DNA of 64,000 bases, taken from NCBI RefSeq assembly GCF_001294455.1, contig NZ_LIKT01000004.1, positions 186,001 to 250,000 on the forward strand, given 5' to 3'. The first letter of the stretch is position 1. Every line of letters begins with the position of its first letter. This document shows, piece after piece, positions 36,049 through 43,413 of this stretch. The notes below the pieces were generated by a model, which did no database searches, was not told the DNA's origin, and was given only the letters and a program-made list of their open reading frames with translations. Origin of the DNA: Phaeobacter sp. 11ANDIMAR09 (lineage in GTDB: Bacteria; Pseudomonadota; Alphaproteobacteria; Rhodobacterales; Rhodobacteraceae). The translations under genes and the position numbers were made by a program.

Positions 36049-36082
36049 GGTCCTTGAGGGGCAGGTTTGCCCCACAAGGACC
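36049..36082 (+). terminator. Strong hairpin downstream of the phn operon
   Basis: GGTCCTTG pairs with CAAGGACC and, after one A-A mismatch, GGGGCA pairs with TGCCCC: 14 base pairs with a 4-nt loop. The downstream sequence CTATCCATTTTATTT is T-rich. A likely transcription end for the rightward phn operon. Confidence 0.55.
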
Positions 36083-36102
36083 CTATCCATTTTATTTGGT
36101 CA

Positions 36103-36166
36103 GAGACACCTCAAGGGTAAACCCTGCCTACCGGCAGGGCCGCGTTGCGGCCCTTGACCTGTCTCT
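36103..36166. repeat. Branched inverted-repeat structure (two hairpins inside an outer stem)
   Basis: Outer stem: GAGACA (36103-36108) with TGTCTC (36161-36166), then TCAAGGG (36111-36117) with CCCTTGA (36152-36158), separated by a 2-nt mismatch. Enclosed: CCCTGCC/GGCAGGG (36123-36129, 36134-36140) and CCGC/GCGG (36141-36144, 36148-36151). The whole can fold as a three-way junction. Confidence 0.5.
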
Positions 36167-36171
36167 TCTGA

Positions 36172-36199
36172 AAAAAGCCCCGCGCCGCGTGAGCGGCGC
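36172..36199 (-). terminator. Intrinsic terminator of the leftward Mrp/ligase-like/DUF6505 operon
   Basis: Minus strand: GCGCCGC, loop TCAC, GCGGCGC (36199-36182), extended by GGGGC, then TTTTTT (36177-36172). About 70 bp after the DUF6505 stop codon. Confidence 0.75.
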
Positions 36200-36267
36200 C
36201 GGGCCCAACGGGAGAAGATCCTGGAGGGATCTATCGACGGGCGGGAGAGCCCCCTTGCCGGTAAAGG

Positions 36268-36750
36268 TCAGTCTTCCGGGGTGGCGTGGAGAGCAAACTG
36301 TTCGAGCCCGGCAGATTGCGGCTCAATGCTGCGGTAGCTTTCCTTTACCCCGGCGTCGCTCAGCTCACGTGATACGGTGAGCAGGGTGTTCGTTGGGTTC
36401 TCAGCGCAGAGATCCTGCATTTGTTGCAACTCTCCTAGGGCCACGGGTCGGGCACTGGCGAGATCTGGAGCCCCGTAATAATCGACAAAATGCTGCGCCA
36501 ATAGCTCCCCCAGTTGGTCCAACTCTCCCTGCTCAATCTGCGTGACGGCAACAAAGGTTACCCGGCCTGATGTCTCTAACCCCAACCAGCCATTGGCAAA
36601 AGCCTGACGTTGTTTGCCGGTGAGGTCCTCTTCGACCCAGTTTGAGAATTCAAAGCCGCCGGAAATGCACCATTCCCCAGTGCGGGCCGGATTGGCAAAG
36701 ACATTCTGATCGCTCTCGTCGAAATGGATGGCGCGGGCGAGATACATCAT
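36268..36750 (-). CDS. DUF6505 family protein of the formate dehydrogenase locus
   Basis: 160 residues, function unknown. It starts MYLARAIHFDESDQNVFANP and contains GEWCISGGFEFSNW, the conserved core of this alphaproteobacterial family; no membrane segment, signal peptide or metal motif is obvious. It overlaps the upstream ligase-like gene by ATGA (36747-36750), which in turn overlaps mrp, so the three are one translational unit. The constant company of Fe-S cluster and formate dehydrogenase assembly genes suggests a maturation role; that is inference. Confidence 0.8.
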   Translation of the reverse strand: MMYLARAIHFDESDQNVFANPARTGEWCISGGFEFSNWVEEDLTGKQRQAFANGWLGLETSGRVTFVAVTQIEQGELDQLGELLAQHFVDYYGAPDLASARPVALGELQQMQDLCAENPTNTLLTVSRELSDAGVKESYRSIEPQSAGLEQFALHATPED

Positions 36751-37451
36751 GGGGTCTCCAGTTGTGTGGTCAAAGGAATAAGCCGGGTGGTGTCTGTCTC
36801 GCGCAGCAACATACCAAAATCTTCGTCAACGCCGAGGAAGGTGCCAGAGGCGCCGTTCCACTGCCCGGCTTCACCGAGCCCATGTGCCAGACCACGCCAT
36901 TCGGCATGCAGGGGTTCCACACCGTCTTCTTCCCACCGTGCGATCCAGTGCAGCGCATGGCGGGCCCAGCTTTCAAGCAGGGCAGGAGCTTTAACATCCG
37001 CACAGCCCTCGGCGTAAAGCGCGGTCTGATCCGGTGTTTCGCCAGTGTCCTCGCTTGCGGGCCAAAGCGGCAGTTCCAGCCCCACCACCAACCAGTCTGG
37101 CGTGGCCACTGGGTCGCTGGTGCTGGCAGCGACACGCAGCCGGCCACAGCGCCCCCCGTTGATGCGCAGACCGCCGCCCCATTCCAGATGCACCGCGACC
37201 TCTGGAGGGGCGAGGGCGCCAAGGGCGTTTTGCAGGCCGATCCCGCAGGTGGGTAACATGGCCATGGCTTTGAGCAAGGGCACCTCTGGCGCAAAAACCA
37301 GGGCGGCACGCATCAGATCGGCGCTCAGATTATAGGTCAACAATCCTGCATCGCAGCCCAAGACCGCCCGCTGGCAGGCGGTCTCGAATGGGTCTTCCTG
37401 CCCGGTCACGGCAAGGCCAGACATCAAAGGCGGGAAGGCGATCTCACTCAT
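36747..37451 (-). CDS. Biotin/lipoate ligase-like (DUF4444-type) protein
   Basis: 234 residues of the biotin/lipoate protein ligase fold: the family stretch AVHLEWGGGLRINGGRCGRL corresponds to the ligase active-site strand, and the C-terminal WNGASGTFLGVDEDFGMLL looks like the small SH3-like domain. Where biotin ligases have a conserved lysine (N-G-x-K), this sequence reads NGGRCGRL, so normal adenylate-forming ligase activity is doubtful. It overlaps mrp on one side and DUF6505 on the other by four bases. Its position beside the fdh locus suggests a cofactor-handling or scaffold role. Confidence 0.8.
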   Translation of the reverse strand: MSEIAFPPLMSGLAVTGQEDPFETACQRAVLGCDAGLLTYNLSADLMRAALVFAPEVPLLKAMAMLPTCGIGLQNALGALAPPEVAVHLEWGGGLRINGGRCGRLRVAASTSDPVATPDWLVVGLELPLWPASEDTGETPDQTALYAEGCADVKAPALLESWARHALHWIARWEEDGVEPLHAEWRGLAHGLGEAGQWNGASGTFLGVDEDFGMLLRETDTTRLIPLTTQLETP

Positions 37452-38515
37452 GCGGCGCCTCGGTCAACCAGGGTCTTGGCCACGTCAAAGAAGGCCTGTG
37501 CCTGAGCGCTATCAGGTTTGGCAGCCACAATGGGCGCGCCGCTGTCTGCTGCCAGCCGCACATCCAGATGCAGCGGGATCTCGGCCAGTAATGGCACGTT
37601 GAGCTTGGCTGCCTCGGCCGCTACACCGCCATGGCCAAAGACATGTTCCTCATGGCCGCAGTTGGAGCAAATATGTGTCGACATGTTTTCGATCATGCCC
37701 AGGATCGGCACATGGAGCTTGTTAAACATATCAATGCCTTTGCGGGCATCAATCAGCGCAACATCCTGCGGAGTCGAGACAATCACCGCACCATCCACAT
37801 GGGCCTTTTGCGCCAGAGTCATCTGCACATCGCCGGTGCCCGGCGGCAGATCCACGATCAGTACGTCCAACGCGCCCCATTGCACCTGCATCAGCATCTG
37901 CTGCAATGCGCCCATCAGCATCGGGCCGCGCCAGACCACCGCCTGATCATCATTGGTCATCAGCCCAATCGACATCATGGTGACGCCGTGGTTGCGCAGC
38001 GGCAGGATGGTTTTACCATCCGGGCTGGCGGGGCGGCCGGAAACGCCCAGCATCCGGGGTTGCGAAGGTCCATAGACATCGGCGTCCAGCAGGCCAACGC
38101 GCCGACCCTGGGCAGCTAGCGCGCAGGCGAGGTTGGCCGATACGGTTGATTTTCCAACACCACCCTTGCCCGATGCCACTGCTAGGATGCGATCCACGCC
38201 GGGTATTTTTTGTGGCCCTTTGGGGGCGGCAGGTTTGGAAGGCTTTAAATCCGGTGGCGGTGCCTTGGCGCTGTGGCCGGTCAGCATCACCGAGACCTTC
38301 TCAACCCCATCCAGATCTTTGACGGCGGCTTCGGCCTGATCTCGGATCGGACCATAGAGATCTGCCTTGGCCGGATCAATTTCCAGGACAAACAAAACGC
38401 TGCCACCTTCAACGGTGAGGCCCCGTGTGAGGCCAGCGGCGACGATGTCCTGGCCGCTGACAGGATCGGAAATGCTTTTCAGCACCGCGAGGACGAATTC
38501 TCGGGTAATGGACAC
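37448..38515 (-). CDS. Mrp/NBP35 family iron-sulfur cluster carrier ATPase (ApbC-like)
   Basis: 355 residues, GTG start with AAAGGAG upstream. An N-terminal MIP18-like domain (1-85: VLKSISDPVSGQDIVAAGL) precedes the P-loop ATPase with deviant Walker A GKGGVGKSTVSANLACALA, VDLPPGTGDVQMTLAQ and the cluster-binding CSNCGHEE (CxxC). ApbC/Mrp proteins carry 4Fe-4S clusters to targets. The dedicated copy here, in the same operon as a four-cluster ferredoxin-like protein and next to formate dehydrogenase, suggests Fe-S loading of the Fdh subunits. It might also be the only Mrp of the cell; that cannot be decided here. Confidence 0.93.
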   Translation of the reverse strand: MSITREFVLAVLKSISDPVSGQDIVAAGLTRGLTVEGGSVLFVLEIDPAKADLYGPIRDQAEAAVKDLDGVEKVSVMLTGHSAKAPPPDLKPSKPAAPKGPQKIPGVDRILAVASGKGGVGKSTVSANLACALAAQGRRVGLLDADVYGPSQPRMLGVSGRPASPDGKTILPLRNHGVTMMSIGLMTNDDQAVVWRGPMLMGALQQMLMQVQWGALDVLIVDLPPGTGDVQMTLAQKAHVDGAVIVSTPQDVALIDARKGIDMFNKLHVPILGMIENMSTHICSNCGHEEHVFGHGGVAAEAAKLNVPLLAEIPLHLDVRLAADSGAPIVAAKPDSAQAQAFFDVAKTLVDRGAA

Positions 38516-38714
38516 GCGGGACTTGCTCCTTTGATGGTGGCCCTGCAGGGGCCTTGGCTGTCTGGCTTTGAGAAAGAGGGCCGGGCAGTGCTTACCGCTG
38601 CTCCCTTTCTTTTCATTTATCTATCTGACTTGTCGCTTTGGTGCATCCGCCAACTGCGTCAGCGGGCAATTTTAGACGAGCGCAGGGGCCCTATCTGGTT
38701 GCTTGCCTGCACGT

Positions 38715-40700
38715 TCAATGGTCCCGACGTTTGCTGAGATAGTCCTCTGTGGTGCGCACCTGCGGGCGTTCGGCTCCGGCGAGGGGGCTGTCTTTTTGGT
38801 GAAACTGAGCCTGCACCCGGCAATCATCGCACATCTGGATCATACGGGCCATTTCGGGGCGGGCGAACATCGCATGTTTGCCGGCCAGTTTTTCGGTGAT
38901 CTTCTCAATCGTGGATTTGACCCCAAACAGGGCACCGCATTCAACGCAGGCAAAAGGATCCTCCTCGTGCAAAACCACCTGAGACAGGGCCGCTGGCTCC
39001 AAGTTCAGCCGGGGCTCAAAGGAAATTGCATCTTCGGGGCAGGTATTGGCGCAGAGGCCGCATTGCAGGCAGGCCTCTTCCTGGAACCGCAGCTGTGGCA
39101 GATCGGGATTGTCGCCCAGAGCGCCCGAGGGACAGAGAGACACGCAAGAGAGGCACAGCGTGCAGCTGTCCTGATCCACCAGCACGGCTCCATAGGGCGC
39201 CTGATCGGGTAGGGGCAGCTGCTGGGCCTCGGGCTGCAGTGCCATGGCGGCCTGTCGCGTGATCTGACGGCGCGAACCCATGGGGCGGATGGGTGTCGCC
39301 AGCGGTTTCGGCGCCTCGGTCTCATAGAGCGCCGCACTTAGGGCATCCGGATCGGCAAGGTCCAACAGGCGGGCCTTGCCCGCGCCACCGATTGCCAAGG
39401 CCAGTGCCAGCTCGGAGGTCTGGACCGCGCGATCAATGCCCGGGCTAAGCAATATGGAAACATCGGCAAAGCCCGCTGCCAGAGCCGCAAGAATTTCAGC
39501 ATGGCCAAAGGCATTGAGCGCAGAGACCTCAATCGGCACCACATCCGCGGGCAGCCCGCGACCAAAGCGTGCCGCCAGGCTGATCATCTCGCTGCCATGG
39601 GGGGTGACCACCAGCAGGCGCGGGCTGGACCCGCCAGCCTTTAGATAGGCCTGGGCGAGGGTCTGAATACGTCGGAACTGCGCATCCGTGGCCGGGGCGT
39701 CATAGGTGATCGCGCCAGAGGGGCAGAGCGCCGCGCAGGCCCCACAGCCAGCACAGATCATCGGGTCAATGCTGACGTGATCTCCGGCCGAAGCGATGGC
39801 CGAGGTGGGGCAATGGTCCAGGCATTTGCTACAGCCGGATTGAGAGGCCCGCGAATGGGCGCAGAGCAGCGGCTCGTGGCGCAGGTAGAGCGGCTTTTCA
39901 AAGGTGCCCACCATCTGCGAGGCCGCCAATAGGGCATCGGCAACCGCCTGGGGGTTCTTTGGGTCAGCGCGCAGGTAGCCTTCGCGCTTCTCCGGAGCTG
40001 GAAACAAAGCGGGGCCGCCACGCAGATCCAGGATAAGATCGCAGTCGGATTGGGCACCATCACGGGGGGCTGTCCAGCGCCACTGGCGTCCTGTGATATC
40101 AAGTTGCTGAAACCCATCAAAGCGGACCCGGAATTGCCCGAGGGCTCCCTCGGCTCGGCGTAAGCACCCCCGGATCAGGTCAAATTCGCGCCCCAGCGGG
40201 AGCTCCGCAGGATCTGCCAGGGTATCATCAGAGCCAGCCGCGGCGCCCGTCTCAACCAAGACTGTGACCCCAAGGCAATCCTGCAGACGTTCCGCTGCTG
40301 CCAGGGCGATGTCCGGTGCGCCCAGGATCAGGCAAAGCCCCTCGCAGGTCACATCCAGGAATTTTTCCGGCGGAATTTCCAGGCTGGCCTCCGCCACAAG
40401 CGCGGACATTTTGGGTATCAGATCCCCGCTATCCGCAGTCCAACCGGCCCGGTCCCGCAGGTCGAGCACCGGGGGGGCAGGCTGATCCAGTTCCGCCGCC
40501 AGATCGGCAAAAAATCTTTTTTCCTGGGCGCAGCAAATCACCGATTCGCCACCTGAAATTGCAGTGGCGGCCCTATCGGCCTGGGTGGTGCAGAGGGCGG
40601 AATGTACCGGGCTGCAGGCCAGGCCGCATGCTTTGGAAAGGGCCTCGGAGTTCAGGCTCTGCGTCCCTGAACAATCACATAAAATCAATTGCTTGGCCAT
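38715..40700 (-). CDS. Multi-cluster 4Fe-4S protein of the formate dehydrogenase locus
   Basis: 661 residues from ATG 40700 (GAGGAA upstream). Two ferredoxin-type cluster pairs are visible: CSKCLDHCPTSAI and CAGCGACAALCPSGAI (residues 290-326), then CTLCLSCVSLCPSGAL and CLQCGLCANTCPEDAI in the last quarter. A C-terminal CVECG ... CDDC may bind zinc or another cluster, and the N-terminus LILCDCSGTQ with further cysteines resembles heterodisulfide-reductase-like accessory proteins. No signal peptide, so cytoplasmic. It probably passes electrons to or from the formate dehydrogenase assembly or a cytoplasmic partner. Divergent from DUF3305. Confidence 0.85.
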   Translation of the reverse strand: MAKQLILCDCSGTQSLNSEALSKACGLACSPVHSALCTTQADRAATAISGGESVICCAQEKRFFADLAAELDQPAPPVLDLRDRAGWTADSGDLIPKMSALVAEASLEIPPEKFLDVTCEGLCLILGAPDIALAAAERLQDCLGVTVLVETGAAAGSDDTLADPAELPLGREFDLIRGCLRRAEGALGQFRVRFDGFQQLDITGRQWRWTAPRDGAQSDCDLILDLRGGPALFPAPEKREGYLRADPKNPQAVADALLAASQMVGTFEKPLYLRHEPLLCAHSRASQSGCSKCLDHCPTSAIASAGDHVSIDPMICAGCGACAALCPSGAITYDAPATDAQFRRIQTLAQAYLKAGGSSPRLLVVTPHGSEMISLAARFGRGLPADVVPIEVSALNAFGHAEILAALAAGFADVSILLSPGIDRAVQTSELALALAIGGAGKARLLDLADPDALSAALYETEAPKPLATPIRPMGSRRQITRQAAMALQPEAQQLPLPDQAPYGAVLVDQDSCTLCLSCVSLCPSGALGDNPDLPQLRFQEEACLQCGLCANTCPEDAISFEPRLNLEPAALSQVVLHEEDPFACVECGALFGVKSTIEKITEKLAGKHAMFARPEMARMIQMCDDCRVQAQFHQKDSPLAGAERPQVRTTEDYLSKRRDH

Positions 40701-41090
40701 CTTATTCCTCGCGACATTTTCGGTAAAATCCACGTGGATTGACCGCTGGCTGGGGGGTCAGACTAGCTTTGATTCTTGGCCAAGGTAAACCGGTTTCCAG
40801 CGCCAACAGGGGCCACAAGCGCGCGGATTCGGACCATGTGATTCGCCATTTGGTGGCACGCCAATTTCCTGAGCGTTTTTGTATAAATAGACATTTCGAC
40901 CGCTCTACCCCGGCGGCGATTTTGCAGCGCCCCAATTTGTCCCGTTGGGGCGGTTTTCTTTGCTCCCTTCGATTTCCGGGTTTCGCGGCGTCACCCAGTC
41001 GACGCAGTCTTACAGGCACAATCGATGGTCTGACGTTTAGCGATCGGCCACAGCTGTGACAGGGAAATTGACAAAGGGTGTCGTGACAGG
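40701..41090. other. 390-bp divergent region holding an fdh leader with an internal terminator
   Basis: It must contain promoters for the leftward 4Fe-4S gene and the rightward DUF3305-fdh genes. A rightward intrinsic terminator lies at 40928-40961, before any rightward gene, preceded by AT-rich TTTTTGTATAAATAG (40876-40890) that could be a promoter. A 106-codon open frame at 40739-41059 has no homology I recognise and lacks a ribosome site, so I do not call it. Confidence 0.6.
40928..40961 (+). terminator. Orphan intrinsic terminator upstream of the fdh operon (attenuator or sRNA end)
   Basis: Perfect 8-bp stem CGCCCCAA (40928-40935) / TTGGGGCG (40945-40952), 9-nt loop, then GTTTTCTTT. No rightward gene precedes it, so it either ends a small RNA or regulates read-through into the DUF3305-fdh operon beginning 130 bp later. 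Confidence 0.65.
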
Positions 41091-41660
41091 GTGAGGCAAC
41101 GCACAGAGAAAACGGATGTGATGCCGGTCGGCGTGGTTTTGCGCCGCGCACCGGGCGTGACGCGCTGGACCAAATGGAACTGGACCGTCTCGGGGGTGCT
41201 CCCTGCAGCTGCCCCGGCCGCGTGGCAGCTGTTGCGCCGCGAGGGGGAGGTCACAGAGTATCACGCTGCAACCCTGCCTCTGGAGCTGCATCGCGCCGAG
41301 GCCGAGGCCTATATGCAGGCGCTGACCACCACCCCGCCAAGTCTCTACGTGATCATGCGCGAGATCAGCGACGGAGACTTCCCGCTGGAGGTCACTCTGG
41401 TCACCGCCTCCCCCTTTGAGGCGCAGGACTATGCAGACAGTGGTGAAGAACTGGTGGAGCGGGTGGCCATGCCAGCGGGGCTGGTGGCCTGGCTGCGCGA
41501 GTTCACGCTGGCGCATTTCCACGAGGAAGAGTTTAAAAAACGTCGCCGTGACAAAAAGGACATCGGCGCCAGTGAGGATGGCATCGGCGATCCGCGCATC
41601 AGCCAGCTCACCGATGTCTACCGCTCGCCTGCTCTGTCCAAACGGGGGCGGGTGCAATGA
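41091..41660 (+). CDS. DUF3305 domain protein, formate dehydrogenase accessory
   Basis: 189 residues, GTG start. The family core reads VGVVLRRAPGVTRWTKWNW at the start, followed by LYVIMREISDGDFPLEVTLVTASPFEAQDY; a charged C-terminal stretch FKKRRRDKKD ends the domain. There are no membrane segments or cysteine motifs. DUF3305 and DUF3306 are almost always encoded as a pair beside molybdenum formate dehydrogenase genes, and the stop here overlaps DUF3306 by ATGA. Function unknown; involvement in Fdh maturation is inferred from this conserved context. Confidence 0.85.
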   Translation: MRQRTEKTDVMPVGVVLRRAPGVTRWTKWNWTVSGVLPAAAPAAWQLLRREGEVTEYHAATLPLELHRAEAEAYMQALTTTPPSLYVIMREISDGDFPLEVTLVTASPFEAQDYADSGEELVERVAMPAGLVAWLREFTLAHFHEEEFKKRRRDKKDIGASEDGIGDPRISQLTDVYRSPALSKRGRVQ

Positions 41661-42328
41661 GCCGGGGTGATTTCTGGTCACGCCGACAGGCGGCGGTTGC
41701 GGCAGAGGCCGAGGCAGAAAAACAAGCCGCAGTTGCGGCTCAATCCGCGGCGCGTGATGCGGAACTGGCTGAGCAAAGTGACGAGGACATCCTGGCCGCT
41801 TTAGAGCTGCCCGCGCCGGAGAGCCTGAGTGAAGGCGATGACTTCAAGGTCTTCCTGACCGATCAGGTTCCTGCCCGGATCAAGACCCGCGCGCTGCGGC
41901 ATTTGTGGCGCGCCAACCCGGTACTCGCCTGCGTTGATGGGCTGGTGGATTACGGCGAGGATTTCACCGATGCCGCCTGCGTGATCGAGGGGCTGCAGAC
42001 CGCTTATCAGGTCGGCAAAGGCATGACCAAACATGTGGAAGCCCTGGCGCAGGAGGCCGAGGCAGAGCCCGTTGCCGCCGGGTCTACATCCGAAGAACAG
42101 CCTGTAGCCGAACCAGAGGCTGAGGCGCCTCCGGTTCTTCACGCGCTCCGGGCAGAGGCCGCGCCCGACCTGGACGCAAACGGAACCCCAAAGACGGTGG
42201 CCGCCCAGGGTGTGACGCCTGCTCAGCCCCCGGCCGCCCTGCGCGAGGATGTCGCCCAACCCACCGAAACGCATATCGCAACAGCGCCTGGGCGCATGCG
42301 GTTTTTCTTTGATGAGGGCAGGACATGA
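41657..42328 (+). CDS. DUF3306 domain protein, formate dehydrogenase accessory
   Basis: 223 residues. The N-terminus MSRGDFWSRRQAAVAAEAEA and the core LRHLWRANPVLACVDGLVDYGEDF are the DUF3306 hallmarks. The second half (about 130-210) is low-complexity, rich in Ala, Glu and Pro, ending with RMRFFFDEG, a short conserved tail. The protein appears soluble. Coupled to DUF3305 by ATGA. Its role is unknown, but it always accompanies Fdh genes; a chaperone-like or scaffold function is a guess. Confidence 0.85.
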   Translation: MSRGDFWSRRQAAVAAEAEAEKQAAVAAQSAARDAELAEQSDEDILAALELPAPESLSEGDDFKVFLTDQVPARIKTRALRHLWRANPVLACVDGLVDYGEDFTDAACVIEGLQTAYQVGKGMTKHVEALAQEAEAEPVAAGSTSEEQPVAEPEAEAPPVLHALRAEAAPDLDANGTPKTVAAQGVTPAQPPAALREDVAQPTETHIATAPGRMRFFFDEGRT

Positions 42329-42374
42329 GCCTGATCCAGACAACCCGCCCCAGACGAGCTGCAAGGAGCCCAAA

Positions 42375-43007
42375 ATGATGACAGAAGCTGAAGCCATCTC
42401 AGCGGCCGCCCCGCCGCCTGCGCCTATTGGAGCAGAGGACCAGATGCGGGCGGATCTTTACAACTACCTGGGCGTGATGCTGGCCGGGCCGCCGGATGAA
42501 ATGCTGCTGGGGCAAACCTCGGGTTTGGCGGGGGGTGACAGCCCATTGGGCACGGCGATCAATGCCCTGGCGAAACTGGCGCGCCACAGCAAACCCGCCT
42601 CGGCGGAGCGCGAGTTCAACAAGCTGTTCATTGGCCTGGGGCGGGGCGAACTGCTGCCCTACGCCAGCTACTATCTGACCGGCTTTCTGAATGAAAAGCC
42701 ACTGGCGCAGCTGCGTCGGGATATGGCGGTTGGCGGGCTGACGCGCGCGCCCAATGCCTATGAGCCCGAGGACAACATTGCCTCTCTGATGGAAATGATG
42801 GGCGCAATGATTGCCGGGCGTTTTGGCGCAGCCTCCGATCTGGCGCAGCAGAAACAGTTCTTTACCAGACATATCGGCCCCTGGGCCGGACATTTCTTTT
42901 CGGATCTCGAAGGTGCCAAATCTTCGGTTCTCTATGCCGCGCTTGGCGCTGTCGGGCGCCAGTTCATGGAGATCGAAGCCGAGGGTTTTCGGTTGAGCGC
43001 GGAGTAA
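42375..43007 (+). CDS. TorD/DmsD-family molybdoenzyme chaperone
   Basis: 210 residues from ATG 42375, with AAGGAG at 42363-42368; an in-frame extension to 42249 overlaps DUF3306 and lacks a ribosome site. The all-helical TorD fold is suggested by RADLYNYLGVMLAGPPDEML, the conserved EREFNKLFIGLGRGELLPYASYY and PEDNIASLMEMMGAMI. These chaperones bind the TAT signal of a molybdoenzyme and hold it until the cofactor is inserted. The client here is evidently the TAT-exported FdhA encoded 0.4 kb downstream. Confidence 0.9.
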   Translation: MMTEAEAISAAAPPPAPIGAEDQMRADLYNYLGVMLAGPPDEMLLGQTSGLAGGDSPLGTAINALAKLARHSKPASAEREFNKLFIGLGRGELLPYASYYLTGFLNEKPLAQLRRDMAVGGLTRAPNAYEPEDNIASLMEMMGAMIAGRFGAASDLAQQKQFFTRHIGPWAGHFFSDLEGAKSSVLYAALGAVGRQFMEIEAEGFRLSAE

Positions 43008-43091
43008 TCCGCAAAAGGGCACCGGGACAGTCCTGGTGCCGTAACCCCGTGAAACAGGAACCTGACCCCTGCGTCAGGAGGAGGAGTTCAC

Positions 43092-43283
43092 ATGAGCAAG
43101 AAAGATGAGGGGGCCAGCAGCCGCCGCGACTTTCTGAAATTGGCGGCGACAGGCGCGCCGCTGGCTGCAGTGGCGGTTGCCAGCAGCGGATCAGCCGTCG
43201 CGGCTTCAGTGCCCGATCTGGCATCCGACAAGATGCAGGATACGGCACATACCCGCGCCTATTACGACAGCACCCGGTTCTGA
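43092..43283 (+). CDS. Small TAT-signal protein of formate dehydrogenase loci
   Basis: 63 residues. It is little more than a twin-arginine signal (SSRRDFLKLAATGAPLAAVAVA) followed by about 25 residues ending TRAYYDSTRF. Short proteins of this pattern are regularly encoded just ahead of fdh alpha-subunit genes. AGGAGGAGG precedes the ATG, and a small hairpin (CCTGAC/GTCAGG, 43062-43079) partly covers that site. Possibly a small export chaperone or subunit; function unproven. Confidence 0.85.
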   Translation: MSKKDEGASSRRDFLKLAATGAPLAAVAVASSGSAVAASVPDLASDKMQDTAHTRAYYDSTRF

Positions 43284-43413
43284 ACGGCACCGGGTGCACC
43301 CAAGACTATTCATTGACCACCGGCAACTGGTAGCGAGACGCCCGACCGCCAAGTGGTTTCCTTAAACCAAGCGCGTCCTTTCCTTTGTGAAAGGGCTAGC
43401 AAGGGAGGTTTAT

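Larger units (their letters stand above)
35907..36267. other. 361-bp hairpin-rich convergent intergenic region
   Basis: No gene is recognisable. At least seven inverted repeats are packed here: 35951-35966, 35969-35997, 36015-36031, 36049-36082, a branched fold 36103-36166 and 36182-36199. The last acts as a terminator for the leftward fdh accessory operon. The others follow the rightward phn operon. See separate entries for the strongest. Confidence 0.6.

Noticed and set aside
40739-41059. 106-codon frame in the fdh leader
   Set aside because: No ribosome site, no homology I recognise, and the intrinsic terminator at 40928-40961 lies inside it.
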